A stretch of DNA of 32,559 nt from Actinomycetota bacterium (GTDB lineage Bacteria > Actinomycetota > Acidimicrobiia > Acidimicrobiales > Ilumatobacteraceae): NCBI GenBank assembly GCA_009704985.1, contig WLDE01000018.1, forward strand, positions 1-32,559. The letters are read 5' to 3'. The position numbers and the translations under genes are program-made. This document shows, in pieces, positions 23,641 through 30,135 of the stretch (the first letter of the stretch is position 1; each line of letters starts with the position of its first letter). The notes below the pieces were generated by a model. It was not told where the DNA came from. It saw nothing but the letters and a program-made list of their open reading frames with translations, and did no database searches.

Positions 23641-24404
23641 CCCTGCCGGGCGTCGCAGTGTCGGCGTCGCTGCTCGGATCGCCGGTCGCGGCGGAGCTCA
23701 CCGAGGAGGAGGCCGCCGTCCGGGTGTTCCTCGCTGCAGGTGGGCTCGTGCTGCTGGGCGTGGGGTTGGCGTGCATGACGGTGTGGTGGTGGCGCAGCAC
23801 CCGTCCCGAGCCTCCGGCGCTCGGCCCGCTCGAGGTGATGAGCGATCGGCGGTGGCGAACGGCCGGCGACAGCGAGCGACGTCGCATGGTCGACGAGACG
23901 CGGCCGGAGGGCGCCGATGGCCGCGATCTGGTGGTCGCTCCTGAGCCGATCGACCTGTCCGAGCTGGTGCGTGGCGTACCGAGCTTCGACGACCTCCGCG
24001 ACGTGTCGCTGGAGTCGGATCGACCCGCGGTGCCGGAGGTGGCGGTGGCCGACCTCGAGGCGCTCGAGCTGGCGTCGTCGACCGCCGGGGCGTCGACCGC
24101 CGGGGCGTCGCCGACCGGTGTCGAGCCCGGATCCGTCGAGCCTGGATCGGTCGAGTCCGGATCGGTCGAGTCCGGTGCGCCGTCCACGACCGCGGCCGAT
24201 GACGAGACGGTGGCGATGGTCGACCCGAACGTCGCCGATCCAGCGGCTCCCGAGGCCGATGCGGCGAACGACGCCGACGCAGCGGCGGAGACGTCGGCGG
24301 ACGACGTGGCGGGCGCGGACGATCACGCGTCGGACGGCTCGACGGATGCGACGATCGCACAGCCGCGTCCGGTCGATCTGGGTCATCCGGTCGGCCGCGA
24401 CTGA
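23637..24404 (+). CDS. Membrane protein with long acidic repeat tail
   Basis: A 255-residue protein with a hydrophobic N-terminal region, a clear transmembrane segment at residues about 28-50 (RVFLAAGGLVLLGVGLACMTVWWW), then a conserved-looking RSTRPEPPALGPLEVMSDRRWRTAGDSERRRMVDETRPEG and a long Asp/Glu/Ala-rich tail. The tail includes VEPGS/VESGS units encoded by a 15-bp repeat (about 24120-24179) and a repeated STAGA. I do not recognise a function; a single-pass protein with a disordered cytoplasmic tail is the safest description. The start shares ATGA with a 10-codon upstream frame. Confidence 0.65.
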   Translation: MTLPGVAVSASLLGSPVAAELTEEEAAVRVFLAAGGLVLLGVGLACMTVWWWRSTRPEPPALGPLEVMSDRRWRTAGDSERRRMVDETRPEGADGRDLVVAPEPIDLSELVRGVPSFDDLRDVSLESDRPAVPEVAVADLEALELASSTAGASTAGASPTGVEPGSVEPGSVESGSVESGAPSTTAADDETVAMVDPNVADPAAPEADAANDADAAAETSADDVAGADDHASDGSTDATIAQPRPVDLGHPVGRD

Positions 24405-24463
24405 ACCTCGTCCCGGAGGACGCCGGGCCAGCGGTGATCATGGGTCCGCGTGGAGGTGGCGGG

Positions 24464-24476
24464 TACCGTGTGCCCC
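24464..24476 (+). promoter_or_regulatory. Leaderless-type -10 box for small protein gene
   Basis: TACCGT at 24464-24469 is followed by 7 bases and the ATG at 24477, with no Shine-Dalgarno sequence. Confidence 0.5.
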
Positions 24477-24710
24477 ATGTCTGCACAGGGGTTCGACGTC
24501 GAAGCGATGCTGTCCCGGTACCGCGAGCGCGCCGCTGCGGTACGCAAGCGCCCGCTGCCGCCGGTGGCGGGGGAGGAGCGCCAGGCGTTCATCGCCCAGG
24601 CCAACACCGACTTCATGGACTTCGCGATCATCGGCGACGCGGTGGGCACGATCGAGGACGGGTTCCTGGTGCTGCGCGTCGATCTCCGTCCGGCTGATCA
24701 GCGAGGCTGA
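24477..24710 (+). CDS. Small conserved-looking protein of unknown function
   Basis: A 77-residue protein, no signal or membrane segment. It reads as a helix (DVEAMLSRYRERAAAVRKR), a Pro-containing link, a second helix (EERQAFIAQANTDFMDFAIIGDAV), then a beta-hairpin (GTIEDGFLVLRVDLRP). Similar short proteins with a DFxDFAxxGD motif are familiar to me in actinobacteria, without known function. The start is fixed by a -10-like box 7 bases upstream. It precedes the tRNA-Gly gene; the inverted repeat GACGCG-AA-CGCGTC (24719-24732) just after the stop may end its transcript. Confidence 0.7.
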   Translation: MSAQGFDVEAMLSRYRERAAAVRKRPLPPVAGEERQAFIAQANTDFMDFAIIGDAVGTIEDGFLVLRVDLRPADQRG

Positions 24711-24762
24711 GCTGGGCCGACGCGAACGCGTCGTCGGATGCCGCGGCCCTGTCGATTCGGAG

Positions 24763-24793
24763 TTGTCCGCTGTCGGGGGTGAGCCGCTATCAT
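24763..24793 (+). promoter_or_regulatory. Probable promoter of tRNA-Gly
   Basis: TTGTCC (24763-24768) and TATCAT (24788-24793) are -35- and -10-like boxes separated by 19 bases, ending 13 bases before the mature tRNA 5' end. Confidence 0.5.
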
Positions 24794-24806
24794 CTCTTGT
24801 CGCATT

Positions 24807-24879
24807 GCGGATGTGGCTCAGTTGGTAGAGCATCACCTTGCCAAGGTGAGGGTCGCGAGTTCGAGTCTCGTCATCCGCT
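24807..24879 (+). tRNA. tRNA-Gly (anticodon GCC)
   Basis: The cloverleaf is complete. The acceptor arms are GCGGATG (24807-24813) and CATCCGC (24872-24878), the D-arm is GCTC-AGTTGGTA-GAGC, the anticodon stem TCACC/GGTGA encloses TTGCCAA with anticodon GCC, and the T-arm has TTCGAGT. The discriminator base is T (24879) and no CCA is encoded. An integrase gene lies 130 bp downstream, so the 3' part of this tRNA is the probable attachment site of the element. Confidence 0.97.
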
Positions 24880-24895
24880 CTGAGGAAAGTCCAGG

Positions 24896-24929
24896 TCAGC
24901 GGCCCTTCGAGGGCCGCTGATCTGCTTTT
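24896..24929 (+). terminator. Rho-independent terminator after tRNA-Gly
   Basis: TCAGCGGCCCT (24896-24906) and AGGGCCGCTGA (24910-24920) form a perfect 11-bp stem with a TCG loop, followed by TCTGCTTTTC. It is the best intrinsic terminator in the window and would end tRNA transcription before the integrase. Confidence 0.85.
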
Positions 24930-24942
24930 CCGGCCAGCCGGT

Positions 24943-24980
24943 CTACTATCCCGCTCTACTATCGGTCCGACTTTCGGACC
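24943..24980. repeat. Direct repeat and hairpin between tRNA and integrase
   Basis: CTACTATC occurs at 24943-24950 and again at 24956-24963 (13-bp period), followed at once by the perfect inverted repeat GGTCCGA-CTT-TCGGACC (24964-24980). The location between a probable attachment site and the integrase start suggests arm-type integrase/excisionase binding sites or the integrase operator; this is inference. Confidence 0.6.
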
Positions 24981-25008
24981 CTCCGACGTGGTGGAACGGA
25001 GGTGGCCC

Positions 25009-26214
25009 ATGGCTCGACAGGGCAAGCGGCCAGGCGCGGCGGCGCCGAAGCAGCCGGCGGGACGGCAGGGTCCTCGGCGCGAGAAGGGGAGCGGTGGCCT
25101 CACGCTCGTGCGGCCGGGGGTGTGGCGGGTCGACATCGAGTACGCCCGTGATCCCGTGACTGGCCGCCGCCGGCGTGTGAGCCGAACGGTGCAGGGAACG
25201 CGACGTGATGCCGAGGCAGCGCTCGCTCGCTTGCGTGTCGCCGACGTCGAGAAGCGACTGCCTCGCGGCGGCACGTCCGCGAAGTCGGTGCGGGCGGCGT
25301 TCGATCTGTATCTCGAGGCTGCTGCAGCCGGGACGATCGTGTTGGCCCCTCGGACGCTCGTGACGTCGCGGTCGGCGGCGAACACGATGTGCCGGATGCT
25401 GCTGCCCGGTGATCGGCCATTCGGCACGATCGCGCTCAGCCGCCTGACGTGGCAGGAGATCGAGCAGATGTATACAGCGATGCGGGCAGAGGAACTCGGC
25501 GTCGACTGGGTGCGGCGGTGCGCCACGGTGCTCACACGCTCGCTCGACTTCGCACGCAAGCGCGGGTTGATCGACTCGAACCCGTCGAAGGATGCCACCC
25601 GCCCTCGGGGCGGTCGGTCCAAGCCGGTGTCGCCCGGATTGACGGAGGTGCGGGCGTTGCTCGATCGGGCTCGGGCAGTGGATCCCGAGCTTGCGGACGC
25701 CGTGACCGTGCTGGCGAGCACGGGGATGCGCAAGGCCGAGCTGTTGGGTCTGCAGTGGTGGGCCGTGGATCTGGAACGCCGCGAGGTGCACCTCGCGTTC
25801 GCGATCTCGGACGGTGGGCCGGGAGTGAAGGTCGTGCGGAAGGAGACGAAGCGGAGCGACTGGCGTGATGTGCCGCTCACGGCGCAGGCCGTGGATGCGC
25901 TGCGACGCCAACATGCACGTGCCGAGGAGCGGGGCGAGGTCGGCCCGTCGGACTACGTGTTCCCCGGGAGCCCTGACCCGTCGGTGCCGATCCGTCCCGA
26001 CACCTTCGCCGACCGCTGGCTGGCATGCCGGGGTGATTCACCCGTGACGCTGCTGCAGCTGCGTCACTTCGTCGCGACGACGATGCTCGACGCCGGCGAG
26101 TCATATCGCACGGTGGCCGACATCCTCGGCAACAGCGAGAACACGTTGCGCTTGCACTACGACGGCCGCACCGACGTCGGCAAGCGCAGGGCGATCGAAG
26201 CGCTGGCGTTCTAG
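25009..26214 (+). CDS. int: Tyrosine-type site-specific integrase
   Basis: A 401-residue tyrosine recombinase that inserts or excises a mobile element, probably at the adjacent tRNA-Gly. The N-terminus has an AP2-like arm-binding segment (GVWRVDIEYARDPVTGRRRRVSRTVQGTRRDAEAAL), then the core-binding SAM-like domain and the catalytic domain. Arg241 (TGMRKAELLGLQW), Lys281, Arg352 (LLQLRHF) and Tyr384 (LRLHYDGRT) are present. The usual His of HxLRH is Leu349, and the usual His/Trp before the Tyr is Asn375 (ILGNSE). The start at 25009 is fixed by GGAGGTG 5-6 bases upstream. The stop interlocks with that of the excisionase-like gene in a CTAG palindrome. Confidence 0.92.
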   Translation: MARQGKRPGAAAPKQPAGRQGPRREKGSGGLTLVRPGVWRVDIEYARDPVTGRRRRVSRTVQGTRRDAEAALARLRVADVEKRLPRGGTSAKSVRAAFDLYLEAAAAGTIVLAPRTLVTSRSAANTMCRMLLPGDRPFGTIALSRLTWQEIEQMYTAMRAEELGVDWVRRCATVLTRSLDFARKRGLIDSNPSKDATRPRGGRSKPVSPGLTEVRALLDRARAVDPELADAVTVLASTGMRKAELLGLQWWAVDLERREVHLAFAISDGGPGVKVVRKETKRSDWRDVPLTAQAVDALRRQHARAEERGEVGPSDYVFPGSPDPSVPIRPDTFADRWLACRGDSPVTLLQLRHFVATTMLDAGESYRTVADILGNSENTLRLHYDGRTDVGKRRAIEALAF

Positions 26215-26420
26215 AACTCGAGCGGTCCAGCCTGTGCGAGGAAGGCGTCGACGGCTTCGACCGGCACGAGGATCCGGCTGCGCAGTTTGACCGCCGGCAG
26301 CTGACCGGTGCGCACGCACTCGTAGGCGGTGCTCTTCGAGACGCCGAGGATCTCGGCGACTTCGCGCACGCTGTAGGTGCGAGCCGTCGGGCCACGTCGT
26401 GACGTCGGGCTCTGGGTCAT
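26211..26420 (-). CDS. Excisionase-like helix-turn-helix protein
   Basis: A 69-residue DNA-binding protein with a single MerR/excisionase-type helix-turn-helix: YSVREVAEILGVSKSTAYECVRTGQLPAVKLRSRILVPVEAVDAFLAQ (residues 16-63), where the second helix ends in RTGQLP and the wing is AVKLRSRILVP. Proteins of this form direct excision by the neighbouring integrase or act as small regulators. The ATG at 26420 has a strong ribosome site (GGAGGATCC directly upstream). It is convergent with the integrase gene, the two stop codons sharing CTAG (26211-26214). The reversed orientation relative to the usual xis-int operon is unusual. Confidence 0.88.
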   Translation of the reverse strand: MTQSPTSRRGPTARTYSVREVAEILGVSKSTAYECVRTGQLPAVKLRSRILVPVEAVDAFLAQAGPLEF

Positions 26421-26793
26421 GGATCCTCCTCCGTGGATGATGACGTGCCCTTGCGGCGGGCTCGTCGATGGGCCGGTACCAGTACAACTGGACAGCCGCA
26501 GGCGCCTCCGGTGAAAAGTCCTCGCGTTCGGGTGCCGTGCACTCGTCTGTCAGAGCTTCTGTCGGGCCTCAGTGAACCGGTCCCAAGTTCTCGGACCTTC
26601 GCCGGCTGCAGGTGCGAACTCCCTGCTCTGGTGCCCGCGACGGAACGCCACGGTTCGTGCACCGCCACGGTGATCTTCTGTGAGGGAAACAGACCCTTGG
26701 AGCAGCTCGTCGGGTGTGAACATGCGGTCGAGCGGCCGAAGGTAGCTCGAAGGCCTCGAGGATGGCGTCGTGAGGGGCTGTCAGGATGGACGG
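26421..26793. other. 373-bp stretch without a recognised gene
   Basis: Between the excisionase-like start and the DJ-1 gene no convincing protein or RNA is seen. It holds the ribosome site and promoter region of the excisionase-like gene, a CCAGT-ACA-ACTGG inverted repeat (26479-26491), and one copy of the 10-mer GTGTGAACAT (26714-26723) that recurs inverted downstream of the DJ-1 gene. Long open frames here are GC shadows. Confidence 0.5.
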
Positions 26794-27417
26794 ATGCAGG
26801 GGGAGTCGATGACCGCAGCGGTGTTGCTCTACGACGGCTGCACGATCACCGAGGTGGCCGAGATCGCAACGCGGCTCGCCCATTGGGACGTACGAGTCGA
26901 GTTCGTCGCCCGAGTCGTCGAGGGGCTGCGGGATCAGTCGGGGTTGCGGTTGCTGCCCGATCGGTCGATCGGCGAGGTCGATCCGGCGGGTCTCAGCGTG
27001 GTGATCGTGCCGGGCGGCAACCCGGACTCGGTGATCGAGGATCCGGGCGTGCTGGGCTGGCTGCGGCGAGCAAACGAGGCGGGTGTGCTGGTGGGGGCGA
27101 TCTGCGCCGGTGTGGCGCTCGTGGCGGCCGCCGGCGTTGCCGCGGGTCGTCGGATCACGCACAACTACCGATCACCGTGGGCGCCGCCCGAGCTCGTCGA
27201 AGCCGTCGGGCACCTGTGGGCTGGCGCGATCGTGGAGGACGACCGGACGGTCGGGGTGGTACGCGACGGGAACCTGATCTCGGCCTTGCCGAACCACCCG
27301 ATCGACTTCGCGATGGAGATCCTGGTCGCCCTCGGCCTGTACGACCGCCACCGAGCCGACCTCATGGCGGAACACCTGAAGGGCGGCTACGTCGAGGAGC
27401 TGTATCTCGAGGGATGA
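26794..27417 (+). CDS. DJ-1/PfpI family protein
   Basis: A 207-residue member of the DJ-1/PfpI superfamily (class I glutamine amidotransferase-like fold). It begins with TAAVLLYDGCTITEVAEIATRLAHWDVRVEFVAR, a family opening with an acidic residue in the first loop, then VVIVPGGNPDSV, and the nucleophile elbow GAICAGVALVAAAG with Cys104; AEHLKGGYVEELYLEG ends it. Members are chaperone/deglycase-like proteins, hydrolases or stress proteins; the exact role is not predictable. CAGGAT lies 6 bases before the ATG at 26794; an in-frame ATG at 26809 follows GGGGGAG and is the alternative start. Codon use resembles the left part of the window. Confidence 0.85.
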   Translation: MQGESMTAAVLLYDGCTITEVAEIATRLAHWDVRVEFVARVVEGLRDQSGLRLLPDRSIGEVDPAGLSVVIVPGGNPDSVIEDPGVLGWLRRANEAGVLVGAICAGVALVAAAGVAAGRRITHNYRSPWAPPELVEAVGHLWAGAIVEDDRTVGVVRDGNLISALPNHPIDFAMEILVALGLYDRHRADLMAEHLKGGYVEELYLEG

Positions 27418-27421
27418 GGCG

Positions 27422-27516
27422 AGGGTGTGAAGTTCACACCCTTTCGAAACGGCCTGTGTTGAGGGTGGGTTCGACGAGGCGATGTTCACACAGTTGTTCA
27501 CCGCGATGTTCACACG
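27422..27516. repeat. GTTCAC repeat cluster with a palindrome
   Basis: A perfect hairpin AGGGTGTGA-AGT-TCACACCCT (27422-27442) lies just after the DJ-1 stop and contains the palindrome GTGTGAA-G-TTCACAC. Downstream, GTTCAC occurs at 27484, 27496 and 27508, exactly 12 bp apart, twice within ATGTTCACAC. The same 10-mer occurs inverted at 26714-26723. The cluster lies 150 bp upstream of the methyltransferase gene. It could be a regulatory operator, iteron-like sites or, for the hairpin, a terminator. Nothing else is recognised in 27418-27655. Confidence 0.7.
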
Positions 27517-27655
27517 TTGACCAGCCAACATGCCCGTTGTCCCTACGGCCGGCCCGTGAGCTGAGCCATGTCGATGCGTCCCTGGGTGGTTACCCAGATC
27601 GCAGGTCAGTACTCGTTCTGCCCCCGAAACCACGGACAATGTCGCACCCGTGTGC

Positions 27656-27668
27656 GATCCTGAGTGCG
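27656..27668 (+). promoter_or_regulatory. Possible -10 box for the methyltransferase gene
   Basis: GATCCT at 27656-27661 is followed by 7 bases and the ATG at 27669. An in-frame ATG 30 bases upstream (27639) is the alternative start. Confidence 0.35.
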
Positions 27669-29186
27669 ATGACGCTCGAGATTGATTCGTTGACTGAGGT
27701 GGTCGAGACACGCAGGCAGCTCGCGTCCCAGAGCCTCGACCCGACCCGTCGGGCCGACATGGGTCAGTTCTTCACCCCCGAGCCGGTGGCGATGTTCCTT
27801 GCATCGATGTTCGATCTCCGTGACCGCCCCGCGACCCTCCTAGATCCTGGCGCCGGGGTGGGTTCGCTAACGGCGGCCTTCGTTGCTCGTTGGGCTGACG
27901 AGTGTGACTCGCAGCTGCACGCAACCGCGTGTGAGGTAGACGACTCCCTCCATGGTGACTTGAGGACGACGCTCGGCGAGTGTGAGCTGCACGCATCGCT
28001 CACGACAGATCTGCTCGGCGAGAGCTTCATCGAGTGGGGCACCGACCGCCTGGCGGGGATTCGCCTCACAGAGCCGCCGGGCTTCGACTTCGTTATCCAG
28101 AATCCCCCGTACCGGAAGCTTGCAGCCGACTCCCACGACCGGCGCCTGCTGCGGGCTTCAGGTGTCGACGCCCCGAACCTTTACGCAGCTTTCCTCGCTC
28201 TCGGCGCACGCCTACTTGCGCCTGGAGGCCAGATGGTCGCCATCACGCCGAGATCCTTCGCAAACGGGCCGTACTTCAAGCGCTTCCGCCAGGACCTACT
28301 CCAATGGGTGAGTCTCCGCCACATACACGTGTACGACAGCCGCGACACGGCGTTCGCGGACGCCGCGGTCCTGCAGGAGAATGTGATCGTTCGGGTGGAA
28401 CGAACCTCGCACCGAGGCCCGGTTCGAATCACGTCGAGCGTGTCGCCCGCCGCTACAGCGATGACCGCTCGGGACGTGCCTTATGCAGAGGTGGTACGCC
28501 CCGATGATCCGGAGCAGTTCATCCATCTGTCTCCGCATGCGCAACACGCTGACATCGCTTCGGCCCTGGCGGCACTTCCTGACACCGTCGCGTCTCTCAA
28601 CTTGAAGGTCTCAACAGGGCGGGTGGTCGACTTCCGGGTCAGGGAGCATCTTCGTCAAGCCCCTGACGCTGATACGGCGCCACTCGTCTATCCAACGCAT
28701 TTGCGTGAATCATCAGTTGAATGGCCGAAGGAGACGAAGAAGCCGAACGCCCTCGTTCGATGTTCGGAGACTGAATCGCTGATGCTTCCCGCCGGTTGCT
28801 ACGTACTGGTGAAGCGATTCAGTGCCAAGGAGGAACGCAGGCGGGTTGTGGCATCCTTAGTCAGAGACGGTGATCTCCCAGGCGAAGTCTGGGCGTTCGA
28901 GAATCACCTGAACGTGTTCCACTTAGGGAACCGAGGACTACCGCTGAGTCTTGCTGCTGGCCTCGTTGTTTGGCTCAACTCCACTTCGGTCGATCTCGCC
29001 TTTCGGCAGTTCTCTGGGCATACCCAGGTGAATGCCACCGACCTGCGGAACATGCGCTACCCAAGCGCCGGAGAACTCGTTGCTCTGGGCGACGCGGCAG
29101 GACTCGCACATCTCACGCAAGATAAGGTCGATGCACTTGTCAGCGAGCACGTCGCGGGAGTCCGGAGCCGAGCGACCAATGCATAG
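27669..29186 (+). CDS. Type II N6-adenine DNA methyltransferase (M.PstI/M.BsuBI-like)
   Basis: A 505-residue modification enzyme that should methylate adenine in the recognition site of the partner endonuclease. Motif X is ADMGQFFTPEPVAMFLASMF (residues 29-48), motif I LLDPGAGVGSLTAAF (57-71), motif IV QNPPYRK (144-150), giving the order of gamma/Eco57I-like methylases; later regions (VKRFSAKEERRRVVA, VWLNSTSVDLAFRQFSGHTQVNATDLRNMRYP) form the target-recognition part. The length is like M.PstI and M.BsuBI (about 500). The endonuclease start lies 8 bases inside its end. The long open frame upstream of 27669 has no methylase character. Base use is more A/T-rich than the left of the window, suggesting transfer. 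Confidence 0.92.
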   Translation: MTLEIDSLTEVVETRRQLASQSLDPTRRADMGQFFTPEPVAMFLASMFDLRDRPATLLDPGAGVGSLTAAFVARWADECDSQLHATACEVDDSLHGDLRTTLGECELHASLTTDLLGESFIEWGTDRLAGIRLTEPPGFDFVIQNPPYRKLAADSHDRRLLRASGVDAPNLYAAFLALGARLLAPGGQMVAITPRSFANGPYFKRFRQDLLQWVSLRHIHVYDSRDTAFADAAVLQENVIVRVERTSHRGPVRITSSVSPAATAMTARDVPYAEVVRPDDPEQFIHLSPHAQHADIASALAALPDTVASLNLKVSTGRVVDFRVREHLRQAPDADTAPLVYPTHLRESSVEWPKETKKPNALVRCSETESLMLPAGCYVLVKRFSAKEERRRVVASLVRDGDLPGEVWAFENHLNVFHLGNRGLPLSLAAGLVVWLNSTSVDLAFRQFSGHTQVNATDLRNMRYPSAGELVALGDAAGLAHLTQDKVDALVSEHVAGVRSRATNA

Positions 29187-30117
29187 GTATGTTGCCCAAG
29201 CGCAGCAGGTGCTACGTGCACTCGGCTTGCCCCCGGAGCAGACGAATGAGCGAGCAGCCCTGACTCTTCTTGGGTTGATCGATCTCCGGCCCGAGGGCTC
29301 ATGGGCGGAAGCGGAGAATCCCATGATCGGCATCACGCCCCTAATGACGTTCATGGCGAGGCACTACCTCGATCAGCCGTACGCCGCGAACACCCGCGAG
29401 ACGATTCGGCGCTTCACGATGCATCAATTCGTGGCGGCTGGAATCGCGATCGCGAACCCGGACGAGCCAAGGCGGCCGACGAACAGCCCTCGTTTCTGTT
29501 ACCAGGTACCACCCCAACTCCTTGTGGTTCTCCGAACCTTCGGCACATCGGACTGGGATCGAGCATTGGCGGCCTGGATGAAGCAGGCGCCGGCGCTTCG
29601 AGAACGTTGGGCCGAGGAACGAAGCATGGCGCTCATTGCCGTGACCTTGCCAGACGGCGCTGAGATTGGCCTTACGCCGGGAGGACAGAACGTCCTCATC
29701 GCACTCATCGTCGAGGAGTTCTGTTCTCGGTACACGCCGGGAGGCATGGTGTTGTACCTCGGCGATGCTGGCCAAGGCGACCCAGTCGACCACCTCGATG
29801 TCCTCGAGGAGTACGGGGTGCGAATCGCGGATCATGGCAAGGTTCCCGACGTAGTCGTGCTGCTAGCGGATCGTGGGTGGCTGGTCCTTGTGGAAGCAGT
29901 TACGTCGCACGGACCCATCAACCCGCTCCGGAAAGCCGATCTTGCGGCGCTTTTCGACGGCCAGCTAGGCCTTGTCTATGTGACAGCCTTCCCAGACATG
30001 CCGACTTTCACGCGATACTCCCGAGAGATCGCGTGGGAAACCGACGTCTGGGTAGCGGAGAACCCCACCCACCTCATCCATTACAACGGCGACAGATTCT
30101 TGGGCCCCTACGGATGA
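29179..30117 (+). CDS. Type II restriction endonuclease, BsuBI/PstI family
   Basis: A 312-residue restriction enzyme; R.BsuBI and R.PstI are of similar size and cut CTGCAG. The N-terminal half has NTRETIRRFTMHQFVAAGIAIANPDEPRRPTNSPRFCYQ, the C-terminal domain LTPGGQNVLIALIVEEFCSRYTPGGMVLYLGDAG, HGKVPDVVVL (Pro223, Asp224), WLVLVEAVTSHGPINPLRK (Glu239) and ends WETDVWVAENPTHLIHYNGDRFLGPYG, which match the family throughout. Asp224 and Glu239 are the likely metal-binding residues of the PD-(D/E)xK-like core. It overlaps the methylase gene by 8 bases, so it is translated after it. No C-type controller gene is seen. Recognition of CTGCAG is inferred from the family. Confidence 0.95.
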   Translation: MHRYVAQAQQVLRALGLPPEQTNERAALTLLGLIDLRPEGSWAEAENPMIGITPLMTFMARHYLDQPYAANTRETIRRFTMHQFVAAGIAIANPDEPRRPTNSPRFCYQVPPQLLVVLRTFGTSDWDRALAAWMKQAPALRERWAEERSMALIAVTLPDGAEIGLTPGGQNVLIALIVEEFCSRYTPGGMVLYLGDAGQGDPVDHLDVLEEYGVRIADHGKVPDVVVLLADRGWLVLVEAVTSHGPINPLRKADLAALFDGQLGLVYVTAFPDMPTFTRYSREIAWETDVWVAENPTHLIHYNGDRFLGPYG

Positions 30118-30135
30118 TTATCGTGTGTTTGCCCT

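Noticed and set aside
24438..25880. Long minus-strand open frame containing DDETRTRDPHLGKVMLYQLSHIR
   Set aside because: That peptide is the well-known translation of the complement of tRNA-Gly; the rest is antisense to the integrase gene.
26515..26550. SPRVRVP-encoding string resembling a tRNA T-arm remnant (possible attR)
   Set aside because: The flanking bases do not form a 5-bp T-stem and do not match the tRNA-Gly 3' end.
26433..27668. N-terminal extension of the methyltransferase frame (about 412 codons)
   Set aside because: It overlaps the DJ-1 gene in another frame, is Arg/Gly-rich and has no methylase features; family length fits a start at 27669.
29341..29835. Minus-strand 164-codon frame opposite the restriction endonuclease
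   Set aside because: No recognised domain, and the plus strand carries an end-to-end BsuBI/PstI match.
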